From Lachnospiraceae bacterium (GTDB lineage: Bacteria > Bacillota > Clostridia > Lachnospirales > Lachnospiraceae), in the NCBI GenBank assembly GCA_002892395.1, contig NBBL01000002.1:211490-275489 (forward strand): 64,000 nt of DNA. Reading direction: 5' to 3'. How positions within the stretch are numbered: the first letter of the stretch is position 1; every line of letters begins with the position of its first letter. Under the pieces are notes generated by a model. The model did no database searches. It worked only from the letters and a program-made list of their open reading frames with translations, and had not been told where the DNA came from. The translations under genes and the position numbers were made by a program. This document shows positions 31,676 through 40,047 of this stretch, piece by piece.

Positions 31676-33334
31676 TTACATCTCGTCCATAATATATTCC
31701 GCCATGTTTTCCGCATGATCCGAAATGCGCTCCAGATTATCAATGATTCCAATGAATACAATGCCGGCGGCCGGATTGCACTCTCCCTTGGACAGGCGCT
31801 CGATATGGCGCTCCTTCTGCTCATCCCGAAGCGAATCCACCAGATCCTCGCAGATGCCCACCTTTCTCGCCAGCATGACACTGCGCTCCTCTCTGGCCCG
31901 AATGGCGTAACCGAAGCCCTCGATCACCGCATCCGTGATTTCCTTCAGATCGGACAGACCGGTCTTGGAAAACCGGAGATCCCGGTCGGAAAGGATCTGA
32001 GCCTCCTCCACAATATTCTCCGCGTGATCGGAGCTTCGCTCAATATCCGTCAGGGAACTGAACAGATTCGATACCACCAGCTTCTGGCGGTCATTCAGGG
32101 AAAGGGTATTCGCTTTAATCAGATACTCGCTCAGCTCCTTATTCATCTGATTGATCCGCCGCTCCGTCTCCCGAACCGCCTCCATCTCCCTTCGGTCTCT
32201 GGTAAAACAAAAGCTGCAGGCGCGCCGAATGTTTTCCAGCGAGAGCTTTCCCATTGCAGTCACTTCATGGGAAAGAACCTCGACTGCAATCACCGGCTGC
32301 TCGAAGATACGGGGATCGATTCGCGTGATTCTCTCCTCCTCCGCTCTGTCTTCTGCCTCTTTTTTTTCGGGCACAAGAACTGCGGACAGGCGCACCAGAG
32401 CATCGCCGAACGGAAAGAGCACAAGAGTCATTACAATCTTAAACGCCGTGTGGAAAATAGAAATTTCCAGCGGCATAATCCTGTGGTGTGCAATCTCCGG
32501 GCACATCATGAAGATCAAAATTCCGATGCTGCCAAACAAAACCGCCCCGATGACGTTAAACGAAAGGTGCATCACCGCGGCGCGCTTTGCGTTTCGATTG
32601 CCCCCCAGCGCCGACAACAGTGCGGTTACGCAGGTGCCGATATTCTCTCCCAGCGTAATAAAAATCGCCGCATTTGTCATCACCAGCCCGCTGCCTGCCA
32701 GCATCTGCAAAATACCGATGGAAACGGATGAGCTCTGCAACAGAGCCGTCACCACAACCCCGGAAAGAATACCCAGCAGAGGATTGTGCCCCAGCGTGGT
32801 GAACACGGTTGTGAAAACAGGGGAGTCTGTGTAGGGCGCAATGGCATCCGACATAAACTTAAGCCCCTGGAACAAAAGACCGAAGCCTATGATAATTTCC
32901 GCTGCATTCTGCCGCTGTTCCGACTTGGAAAACATAATCACGGCGGCGCCGATCCCGATCATGAGCGGTGCGTAGAATTCAGGATTCAGAACCTTCAGGG
33001 AATCTCCGATTTGACTTAATGAAACGATCCAGGCCGTCACCGTAGTGCCGATGTTCGCACCCATGATGACGCCGATCGCCTGAGACAGACTCATAAGACC
33101 TGCGCTGACAAACCCGACGACCATGACCGTCGTAGCACTGGAGCTCTGGATAATCGCCGTGATTCCGGTTCCCACCAAAACCGCCTTCAACCGGCTGCTG
33201 GTCAGGAGCCCCAGCACATCCTTCATCCGATTTCCGGCGGATTTCTGCATGCCGTCCGCCATGACGTGCATCCCGTAAAGGAACATTCCAAGTCCGCCGA
33301 TAAAAAGAAACAGATTCGTGATCGATTCCAGCAT
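31676..33334 (-). CDS. Na/Pi cotransporter family protein with PhoU-like domain
   Basis: 552 residues from ATG 33334 (MLESITNLFL), preferred over a longer frame because AGGAG lies 4-5 bases before it. Two inverted Na_Pi_cotrans repeats carry the QSSS motifs (AIIQSSSATTVMVV and ALLQSSSVSIGI) that line the transport site. The C-terminal ~180 residues are helical and PhoU-like (SSDHAENIVEEA, ISDHAENMAEYI). Likely a phosphate importer or regulator in the membrane. No pst/phoU genes nearby. Confidence 0.9.
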   Translation of the reverse strand: MLESITNLFLFIGGLGMFLYGMHVMADGMQKSAGNRMKDVLGLLTSSRLKAVLVGTGITAIIQSSSATTVMVVGFVSAGLMSLSQAIGVIMGANIGTTVTAWIVSLSQIGDSLKVLNPEFYAPLMIGIGAAVIMFSKSEQRQNAAEIIIGFGLLFQGLKFMSDAIAPYTDSPVFTTVFTTLGHNPLLGILSGVVVTALLQSSSVSIGILQMLAGSGLVMTNAAIFITLGENIGTCVTALLSALGGNRNAKRAAVMHLSFNVIGAVLFGSIGILIFMMCPEIAHHRIMPLEISIFHTAFKIVMTLVLFPFGDALVRLSAVLVPEKKEAEDRAEEERITRIDPRIFEQPVIAVEVLSHEVTAMGKLSLENIRRACSFCFTRDRREMEAVRETERRINQMNKELSEYLIKANTLSLNDRQKLVVSNLFSSLTDIERSSDHAENIVEEAQILSDRDLRFSKTGLSDLKEITDAVIEGFGYAIRAREERSVMLARKVGICEDLVDSLRDEQKERHIERLSKGECNPAAGIVFIGIIDNLERISDHAENMAEYIMDEM

Positions 33335-33477
33335 AGCGCTCCTATGAGAAGCCTGCATCCCGCCGCTTCCCCTGATGACAATTCTCCGTTCTCCGCCAGA
33401 CAGTGTACCATAAGCCGCTTCTCCGGCGCAACTCCTCAGAATGCACAAGAATTCCGGTGCATCGCCCGGGATTCCGC

Positions 33478-33948
33478 CTATCTTGTCATCTTCCTTCCGT
33501 TGAGCGCCTTGTAAACCAGCGAATCCCCTTCGTAAACCAGCTTCAAGGAAAAGAACGGCGCTCCGTCAAGAAGCAGCCGAAGAAAGATGCGGTCTCCCTC
33601 CCAGAGATTCCGACTCATCACCTCTTCGATGGGAACCCACTCCAAAACGCCCTCGTCGCAAGGGCTGCATGAGCCGGAAAAATCATCCGAGGTAAAGAGG
33701 TGCATGTGCTCCGCTTCCCACCGATCCGAGACGAAGGTAATGATGCCCCGGTAATTCCAGGAATGCAGCGTGTATCCGGTCTCCTCCTTCACCTCCCGGA
33801 TGAGGCACTCCTCCGGGCTTTCCGCCTCTTCGAATTTTCCGCCGACTCCGATCCACTTCCCCTCATTGATGTCATTTTTTTTCTTGATTCGATGGAGCAT
33901 GAGCCATTTCCCGTCTCGCTCCAGATAACAAAGCGTCGTACTGATCAC
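33478..33948 (-). CDS. Nudix hydrolase (MutT/8-oxo-dGTP type)
   Basis: 156 residues. The Nudix box is complete: GGKFEEAESPEEC then LIREVKEETG (GX5EX7REUXEEXG), near residues 37-59. The TLCYLERDGKWLMLHRIKKKNDINEGKW start is that of the 8-oxo-dGTP diphosphatase group in Clostridia. Monocistronic as far as can be seen; no clear promoter assigned. Confidence 0.9.
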   Translation of the reverse strand: MISTTLCYLERDGKWLMLHRIKKKNDINEGKWIGVGGKFEEAESPEECLIREVKEETGYTLHSWNYRGIITFVSDRWEAEHMHLFTSDDFSGSCSPCDEGVLEWVPIEEVMSRNLWEGDRIFLRLLLDGAPFFSLKLVYEGDSLVYKALNGRKMTR

Positions 33949-34032
33949 ATCGTCCTCCCGCCGGTTTCACCGGCTTTTCTACCAATATTTCACGCCAAGG
34001 AGCATAAGTCAACAGGGAAGGGAAAAAGTTCT

Positions 34033-34061
34033 TTGGCTATTTCCCGCTTTCCTTGTATAAT
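34033..34061 (+). promoter_or_regulatory. Sigma-A promoter of the eamA-ktrB fusion and ktrA
   Basis: TTGGCT, 17 bases, TATAAT, 28 bases before the start codon at 34,089. Confidence 0.75.
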
Positions 34062-34088
34062 GAGCAGAGATCGTCAAAGGAGATCACA

Positions 34089-36323
34089 ATGACCAGCATC
34101 CAGAAACGAGGTTTGATATTCGGCATTTTAGGCACCATGGCCTGGGGCGCAGGCGGAAGCTGCAGCCAGTTTTTATTTGAGCATGACGCCGTGGATCCCG
34201 TGTGGCTCTCAAGCTTACGCATGTGCACTGCAGGCGGTATTTTGATCTGCTACGCGCTTCTTCGGGATCGGAAGCGCCTCCTTGGTCTGCTGCGGAGCCG
34301 AAGGGATCTTTTGATTCTTTCTGTCTTCGCAGTGATGGGGCTGCTCTTAAATCAGCTTTCCTACCTGCTGGCCATCCGCCATTCCAACGCGGGGACCGCC
34401 ACGGTGCTTCAAAATCTGAGTCTCGTCCTCATCGTCCTTCTGTTTCATCTGATGCGCCGCAGTCTCCCCAGGGCAATGCAGCTGGCGGCTGTTTTCCTCG
34501 CCTTTCTCGGAACCTTTTTGATCGCGACACAGGGAAATATCCACACCCTGTCCCTCTCCCCCGGCGGTTTGTTCTTCGGGCTTTCCTCCGCCGTGGGCGC
34601 TGCCGCATACTCGCTTCTCTCCACCGATCTCATTGACCGCTGGGGAAATGCTGTTGTACCGGGCTGCGGCATGGCAATCGGCGCCATTTTGCTGGCTCCC
34701 TTCCGCCCCGCGTTTTGCATGCCCCCTCTGTCTCCCTCGGGGCTGCTGGCACTGGGCTACATCGTTCTGTTCGGGACGGTGATCGCCAGCGCCCTGTTCC
34801 TCCAGTGCGTCCATGACCTGGGGCCTGTCAACGCAGGTCTCCTGGCCGGCATCGAGCCGCTGACCGCCACCATACTCTCCGCCCTTCTGCTGGGGTCCCG
34901 CTTCAGCCCGGCGGATCTCATGGGCTTTGCCTGCATCATCGGCGCCGTCACGCTGCTGAATCTCTATGCCGGAAAACAGACGGAAGCCGGAGTCCTTTCC
35001 CAAAATCCCATGCGCTGTTCTCCCTTTCAGATTATCATCTTCGGATTTCTTCTGATTATTCTTGTGGGAAGCCTTCTTCTCATGCTTCCCGTCTCCTCGA
35101 AAGCCGGAGTCTGCACCTCCTTTTCGGATGCGCTGTTTACTTCAACCTCCGCTGTCTGTGTAACCGGGCTCATTGTCCGGGACACTGCCTCCTACTGGTC
35201 CGGCTTCGGGCAGACCGTCATCCTTTTGCTGATACAAATCGGTGGTCTCGGAGTCGTCACGGTGGCCGGAGCCTTCACCATTCTGTCCGGCCGAAAAATC
35301 GGTCTTCTGCAGCGAAGCACCATGCAGGAGGCCATCGCTGCACATCAGGTGGGGGGAATTGTTCGCCTGATCCGTTTTATTTTAAAAACGGTGTTTGCCG
35401 TTGAGCTGGCAGGGGCAGCACTTCTGTTTCCGGTGTTTTCCCGGGAGTTCGGTTTCCTTCGGGGCGCCTGGTATGCTCTCTTTCACTCTGTATCCGCCTT
35501 TTGTAATGCAGGCTTCGATCTCATGGGGATCAAAACTCCGTTCTCGTCTCTGACGGATTATTCCGCGCACCCCGTCGTCTCTCTGGTCATCTCCCTTTTG
35601 ATTATTCTGGGCGGCATCGGTTTTCTGACCTGGGAGGATGTGCGCACCAATCGTCTGCATATCCAACGGTATCAGATGCAGACCAAGGTGATTCTGACTG
35701 TGACCGGCGCCTTGATTGTTTTCCCTTCCCTTTACTTTTTCTTCTTTGAATTTTCGGGAGTTCCCATCAAAGAACGGCTGCTTCTTTCCTTTTTTCAGTC
35801 CGTCACTCCGAGAACCGCCGGATTCAACACCGTCGATCTAGCCTCATTAAGCGAAGCCGGCCGGATCCTGATCCTCCTCCTGATGATGATCGGAGGGTCC
35901 CCCGGATCCACCGCAGGCGGCATGAAAACAACCACACTGGCAGTTCTCCTTGCCAATGCGCTGGCTGTCTTCCGCCGCAAAGAAAACCCCACCTTTTTCA
36001 ACCGGCGTGTATCCACCGAAACAGTATCTCAGGCGGCAACCATCCTGATCATGTACCTGATTTTGTTCCTTGGCGGCGGACTCATCATCAGCAGGGCAGA
36101 GGGACTTCCCGTTCTCACCTGTCTCTTTGAAACCGCTTCTGCCATCGGAACCGTGGGGCTGTCCATGGGAATCACCCCCTCTCTCGGGCTGATCCCCCGC
36201 CTTATCCTGATCGGGCTTATGTTTTTCGGTCGGGTCGGCGGTCTCACCCTGATCTTCGCAGCGCTTTCCAACCCCCAGAACACCGGAGCCAAGCTGCCCC
36301 AGGAACGCATTACCGTAGGATAA
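34089..36323 (+). CDS. EamA (DMT) transporter fused to KtrB/TrkH potassium transporter
   Basis: 744 residues from ATG 34089 behind AAAGGAG. Residues ~1-300 are a complete ten-helix EamA/DMT carrier (GILGTMAWGAGGSCSQFLF, second repeat from GGLFFGLSSAVGAAAYS). From ~312 (SPFQIIIFGFLLIILVGSLLL) to the end it is KtrB with the four pore loops TSAVCVTGL, SAFCNAGF, PRTAGFNT and AIGTVGLS. No stop, frameshift or strong internal ribosome site is seen at the joint; an ATG at 35,010 is in frame but GGAG is 17 bases away. KtrA follows after 27 bases. I know of no such fusion; the EamA substrate is unknown. Confidence 0.9.
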   Translation: MTSIQKRGLIFGILGTMAWGAGGSCSQFLFEHDAVDPVWLSSLRMCTAGGILICYALLRDRKRLLGLLRSRRDLLILSVFAVMGLLLNQLSYLLAIRHSNAGTATVLQNLSLVLIVLLFHLMRRSLPRAMQLAAVFLAFLGTFLIATQGNIHTLSLSPGGLFFGLSSAVGAAAYSLLSTDLIDRWGNAVVPGCGMAIGAILLAPFRPAFCMPPLSPSGLLALGYIVLFGTVIASALFLQCVHDLGPVNAGLLAGIEPLTATILSALLLGSRFSPADLMGFACIIGAVTLLNLYAGKQTEAGVLSQNPMRCSPFQIIIFGFLLIILVGSLLLMLPVSSKAGVCTSFSDALFTSTSAVCVTGLIVRDTASYWSGFGQTVILLLIQIGGLGVVTVAGAFTILSGRKIGLLQRSTMQEAIAAHQVGGIVRLIRFILKTVFAVELAGAALLFPVFSREFGFLRGAWYALFHSVSAFCNAGFDLMGIKTPFSSLTDYSAHPVVSLVISLLIILGGIGFLTWEDVRTNRLHIQRYQMQTKVILTVTGALIVFPSLYFFFFEFSGVPIKERLLLSFFQSVTPRTAGFNTVDLASLSEAGRILILLLMMIGGSPGSTAGGMKTTTLAVLLANALAVFRRKENPTFFNRRVSTETVSQAATILIMYLILFLGGGLIISRAEGLPVLTCLFETASAIGTVGLSMGITPSLGLIPRLILIGLMFFGRVGGLTLIFAALSNPQNTGAKLPQERITVG

Positions 36324-36350
36324 CAATCCCTTACAGAAAACGGAGGATCT

Positions 36351-37001
36351 ATGAAAACCATTTTATTAATCGGCTTAGGCCGTTTTGGCCGCCACATTGC
36401 AATGAAGCTAAACGAATTGAAGCACCAGGTCATGGCGGTGGATACCGATGAAAGCAGAGTCAATGAAGCGCTTCCCTTCGTGACCAACGCCCAGATTGGA
36501 GACAGCACCAGCGAGGAATTTCTCTCTTCCCTCGGCGTGCGAAATTTCGATTTGTGCATCGTCGCCATCGGTGATAATTTTCAAAGCTCTCTTGAGACTG
36601 CTTCTCTTCTGAAGGAGCTGGGGGCCAAGAAGGTGATCGCAAGAGCTGCCCGGGATGTGCAGGCCAAGTTCCTGCTGCGAAACGGCGCCGACGATGTGGT
36701 TTATCCCGAAAAGCAGATGGCGATTTGGACTGCGATCCGCTACAGCTCCGACCATATCTCGGACTACATTGCCCTAAGCGATGACCATGCCATTTTTGAA
36801 ATTGATGTGCCGAAGGATTGGATCGGCAAAACCATAGGTCAGCTGGACGTAAGAAAATGCTACCATTTGAATATCATGGCCATCAAGCAGAACGGAAAAT
36901 TCAACCTGACCGTGATCACGCCTGAAACGGCTCTGCCGGAAAACAGCACCATTCTTGTCCTTGGAACACAACAGGATGTGCAGCGGTGCTTCCATCTGTG
37001 A
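36351..37001 (+). CDS. ktrA: KtrA/TrkA potassium uptake regulatory subunit
   Basis: 216 residues. RCK-N Rossmann start LLIGLGRFGRHIAMKL, acidic end of beta2 AVDTDE, DSTSEEFL and ARAARDVQAKFLLRNGADDVVYPE; RCK-C domain from about 135. Cytosolic gating ring for the KtrB pore encoded immediately upstream. Confidence 0.95.
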   Translation: MKTILLIGLGRFGRHIAMKLNELKHQVMAVDTDESRVNEALPFVTNAQIGDSTSEEFLSSLGVRNFDLCIVAIGDNFQSSLETASLLKELGAKKVIARAARDVQAKFLLRNGADDVVYPEKQMAIWTAIRYSSDHISDYIALSDDHAIFEIDVPKDWIGKTIGQLDVRKCYHLNIMAIKQNGKFNLTVITPETALPENSTILVLGTQQDVQRCFHL

Positions 37002-37121
37002 CCTGCCGGGCTTTCCCAAACGATTCGCCGGCAAGGACCGCCGTCAAGCGCCTGTCACACCTGTGACAAATGCACCGTTTCATGCACCGGAATCCCCTTC
37101 TCCCCTGCGGGAAAGCCAAGC

Positions 37122-37182
37122 AAAAAAACCTCGCAAATCCGCCATTGTTCTAATCAAACAGCGTATTTACGAGGTTTCTTAA
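37122..37182 (-). terminator. Terminator of the tRNA-Ser gene
   Basis: Minus-strand AAACCTCGTAAATACGC and GCGGATTTGCGAGGTTT form a long imperfect stem, followed by TTTTTGC; it starts just after the tRNA 3' end. Confidence 0.75.
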
Positions 37183-37185
37183 ACG

Positions 37186-37273
37186 CGGAGAGCATGGGAT
37201 TCGAACCCACGCACCGGTCACCCGGCCTAACGCATTTCGAGTGCGCCCCCTTGAACCGCTTGGGTAACTCTCC
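37186..37273 (-). tRNA. tRNA-Ser (anticodon CGA)
   Basis: 88 bases. Acceptor GGAGAGT/GCTCTCC, anticodon stem GCGCA/TGCGT with loop CTCGAAA (anticodon CGA, codon UCG), long variable arm as in class II Ser tRNAs, T loop TTCGAAT, discriminator G. No encoded CCA. Has its own promoter and terminator. Confidence 0.95.
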
Positions 37274-37315
37274 AAAGCTTGCCTGCACATTCCCTTCCGG
37301 CGGCAAGCGCTGTTT

Positions 37316-37344
37316 ATTATAGCAGAAACCCCATGCTTTGTCAC
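37316..37344 (-). promoter_or_regulatory. Sigma-A promoter of tRNA-Ser
   Basis: Minus strand GTGACA, 17 bases, TATAAT, 42 bases before the tRNA 5' end. Confidence 0.8.
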
Positions 37345-37414
37345 GAACAAATTGCTGTTTCTTCCATTCCTCCCTTCTTTCTCTTCCTTCTCTTCCCTTC
37401 CCGAAAAAAATTTC

Positions 37415-37443
37415 TTGCTTTTTTTTTCATCATCAAGTAAAAT
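37415..37443 (+). promoter_or_regulatory. Sigma-A promoter of the leader RNA / surface protein
   Basis: TTGCTT, 17 bases (T-rich then CATCATCAAG), TAAAAT. Transcription should start near 37,450. Confidence 0.7.
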
Positions 37444-37449
37444 TTTTTC

Positions 37450-37561
37450 GCCGGGAAATATTGGATCCGGGAGAGCCTCCGCCTGACATGAGGAGGGTCT
37501 TAAACTACCACTCTGTTATTTTCTACAAAAAGCCACAGCCACAAAGACAGCGGCTTTTTTT
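37450..37561 (+). ncRNA. ~110-nt leader or small RNA ending in a terminator hairpin
   Basis: Between the promoter above and the surface protein gene lies a G/C-rich stretch with complementary parts (GAGCCTCC with GGAGGGTC), then AAAAAGCC...GGCTTTTTTT at 37,527-37,561, an intrinsic terminator. The gene starts 62 bases later without another obvious promoter. This is how a riboswitch, attenuator or stand-alone sRNA would look. I could not match it to a known riboswitch class. Confidence 0.5.
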
Positions 37562-37623
37562 CATGCAAAAATCTGTTGTTCCCGTGGTTTCAGCTGAAAA
37601 AATAACCAAAAAAGGAGAGATCT

Positions 37624-39828
37624 ATGAACCAAATGCGAAAATGGAACAAAAGAACCGCTCTGCTGTTTGCCGCGGCCCTTTCTCTTTCCGCAGTGCCGTC
37701 CTTGACAGCACAGGCCGCCGGACGGGAAGTGCGATCGGTCAACGTAAACATTGGAAATGATCTGGGAATTAAAAACCCGGAGGCGCTGCAAAATGGCCCT
37801 TCCTGGGAAGGAGACCGGATTTTGTTCGGACAGCAAAGAGCCGATGCCATCCCGTTTCGCGTCCTGGACAAAATGACCACGGACTTCGGCGGAACCACCA
37901 TGTTCTTAGACTGTGACATTATACTTCAGAAGTACGAATTCAATAAAAATCGTGCAACACCCAGCAATGTGTGGAAAGATAGTTCGCTTCGGCGTTATCT
38001 GAATGAGGAGGATGGTCTTTTAAGTACCTTTCGACCGGAGGAGCGGGCTGCCATCCACCTGAGTAAGGACCCCTCCTCCCATGCCCAGTGGCCTGAGACA
38101 TGGAGTGGTCTGAACTACGGCAGGCTCTCCGACGTGGGAGATAAGCTCTTTCTCCTCGACGCCAGAGAGGCTCAGCATCCGGCATACGGATACTCACAGA
38201 CGGGTGAACGTGTCAATGACCGGACAAAGCAGTATGGCAAAGATCACGGCGAAGATAATACCCCTCACTTCTGGCTGCGTTCGCCGAGGGCTAATAAGCC
38301 ATCCCTTGCAGGTATAGTGGCACATGATGGGTCAATCTATGAGAGCGGCACCAATAGCAATGACAATGGGGTCGGGATCAGCCCCGCCTTCAACCTGAAG
38401 CTGCAGTCCGTACTCTTTGCCCAACTGCTTGACAACCCCCACCAGGATTTTTCTAAAACGATCACTCCCACGGGCGTGCACAACGCATGGACCCTGACAC
38501 TTCGCACCGACAACGGCGGTTTCACGGCAAGGCACACCAATCCTGCGGAAATTGTTTCGGCTGCAGCAGGCGGAACCATCCGTCTCTCCCTCTCCGGAAA
38601 AGGCTCAATGCCCCTGGCAAATCAGATTTCCGCCATGCTGCTTGATCAAAACCAAACGGTGCTTTTCTACGGAAAGATAGCCGATCCCAATGCCCGTGAA
38701 GCGGAGGTTTCCATTCCCCGGGGGCTGACGGACGGCGCTTCCTACACCCTCCGGGTGTTCCTTGAGGAGGCGCGCCCTGAACACACCAGCTTTGCCGGAA
38801 ACATTCAGGAAATCCCCTTCATTGTGGGACGCGCCTACACGCCGCCTGCCAACATGCACACCATTCGCTTCGACTTAAACGGACACGGCGGAAGTGCGCC
38901 GTCAAACGTAACCGCTGCCTCCGGCGCAGCCATCGCAGCGCCTGCGGCTCCAACCGATGCTGCCTATGACTTCGGCGGATGGTACCGGGACGCAGCGTGC
39001 AGAAATGCCTGGAACTTTGCCAGCGACCGCGTCACACAGGACATGACCCTCTACGCAAAGTGGACGTTGAAGGGCTCTCTTCCCTCGGGCTGCTATCGGA
39101 TCCGCTTCGATGCCAACGGCGGAACCGTGGAACCTGCCGAGATGGTAACCGGAACCGACGGAAAGCTCTCCCATCTCCCCAATCCGACCCGCAGCGGCTA
39201 TTTGTTTGAAGGGTGGTTCACCGCAGCACAGGGCGGAACGGAAATCAAGCGGCAGTACACCTTCGGTGCGAACAAGACTGTGTACGCCCGTTGGTCCAGA
39301 GTTTCCGGCGGTCATTCCGGCAGTCATTCCGGCAGTCATTCCGGCGGTCATTCCGGCGGGCACTCCAGCGGCCGTTCCGGCGGCTCCTCCGGCGGCTCCT
39401 CCGGCGGCTCCTCCGGCGGTTCCTCCGGCGGACAGAAAGCTGCGAACAGCACTCCCATCGGCTCCCGGAACAGCGGCAGCTGGAGTCAGGATGCAAAGGG
39501 CTTCTGGTTCCGCTACAGCGACGGCTCCTATCCGAAGAACGAATGGAAGCTGCTTCCCTACAGCGGCGGCACCGCATGGTATTCCTTCGATGAAGCCGGC
39601 TACCTCCGCACCGGTTGGTTCTCCGCCGGCGGACGTTGGTACTACCTGAGCGAAGCAAAGGGTGCAGAGCTGGGAAAAATGATGACCGGCTGGAAACAGC
39701 TCAGCAACGGTAAGTGGTACTACCTGGAGCCGGTGGGCAATGCATCCCATCCGCAGGGTGCCATGTATGCGGGCGAAATGACCCCGGACGGCTACCGTGT
39801 GGATGCCAGCGGCGCCTGGATCCACTGA
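37624..39828 (+). CDS. Secreted surface protein: DUF6273, InlB-type repeats, choline-binding repeats
   Basis: 734 residues. Signal peptide (ALLFAAALSLSAVPSLTAQA, cut near 31). DUF6273-like region ~40-265 with IPFRVLDK, HFWLRSPRA and VGISPAFNL. Two Listeria/Bacteroides (InlB B-type) repeats at ~415-480 and ~487-560 (IRFDLNGHGG...FGGWYRD; IRFDANGG...FEGWFTA). A low-complexity Gly/Ser/His linker at ~562-605, then choline-binding type repeats (NEWKLLP, GWFSAGGRWYYL, TGWKQLSNGKWYYL) that anchor to teichoic-acid choline. Likely an adhesin-like wall protein. Preceded by the leader RNA. Confidence 0.88.
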   Translation: MNQMRKWNKRTALLFAAALSLSAVPSLTAQAAGREVRSVNVNIGNDLGIKNPEALQNGPSWEGDRILFGQQRADAIPFRVLDKMTTDFGGTTMFLDCDIILQKYEFNKNRATPSNVWKDSSLRRYLNEEDGLLSTFRPEERAAIHLSKDPSSHAQWPETWSGLNYGRLSDVGDKLFLLDAREAQHPAYGYSQTGERVNDRTKQYGKDHGEDNTPHFWLRSPRANKPSLAGIVAHDGSIYESGTNSNDNGVGISPAFNLKLQSVLFAQLLDNPHQDFSKTITPTGVHNAWTLTLRTDNGGFTARHTNPAEIVSAAAGGTIRLSLSGKGSMPLANQISAMLLDQNQTVLFYGKIADPNAREAEVSIPRGLTDGASYTLRVFLEEARPEHTSFAGNIQEIPFIVGRAYTPPANMHTIRFDLNGHGGSAPSNVTAASGAAIAAPAAPTDAAYDFGGWYRDAACRNAWNFASDRVTQDMTLYAKWTLKGSLPSGCYRIRFDANGGTVEPAEMVTGTDGKLSHLPNPTRSGYLFEGWFTAAQGGTEIKRQYTFGANKTVYARWSRVSGGHSGSHSGSHSGGHSGGHSSGRSGGSSGGSSGGSSGGSSGGQKAANSTPIGSRNSGSWSQDAKGFWFRYSDGSYPKNEWKLLPYSGGTAWYSFDEAGYLRTGWFSAGGRWYYLSEAKGAELGKMMTGWKQLSNGKWYYLEPVGNASHPQGAMYAGEMTPDGYRVDASGAWIH

Positions 39829-39883
39829 TCGAACAGGGGACAGAGTCATTGAAATCCCCACATCAAGCAATCCAAACAATCAG

Positions 39884-39926
39884 GGGCTGTCGCAATCGAA
39901 TATTGCGGCAGCCCGATTTGTTTTTT
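39884..39926 (+). terminator. Terminator of the surface protein gene
   Basis: GGGCTGTCGCAAT...ATTGCGGCAGCCC, a 13-bp stem with one G-T pair, followed by GATTTGTTTTTT. Confidence 0.85.
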
Positions 39927-39966
39927 ATAAGAGAAATCCGGATGAATGACCGGATTTCATCCGATG

Positions 39967-40004
39967 AAAAAGACTGCCGCACGAATCACTTAGTGCGGCA
40001 GCCC
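39967..40004 (-). terminator. Terminator of malQ and the sugar locus
   Basis: Minus-strand CTGCCGCAC...GTGCGGCAG (9 bp) followed by TCTTTTTC. Its stem shares TGCGGCAGCCC with the opposite terminator 70 bases away. Confidence 0.8.
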
Positions 40005-40047
40005 CTGTTCAATACGCAGATCTTTTGTGGAGAAGCTATGAGGCGTC

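Noticed and set aside
34347..35003. Minus-strand frame opposite the EamA part of the fusion
   Set aside because: Low-complexity Gln/Gly-rich translation, no start signal, and fully antisense to a clear membrane protein.
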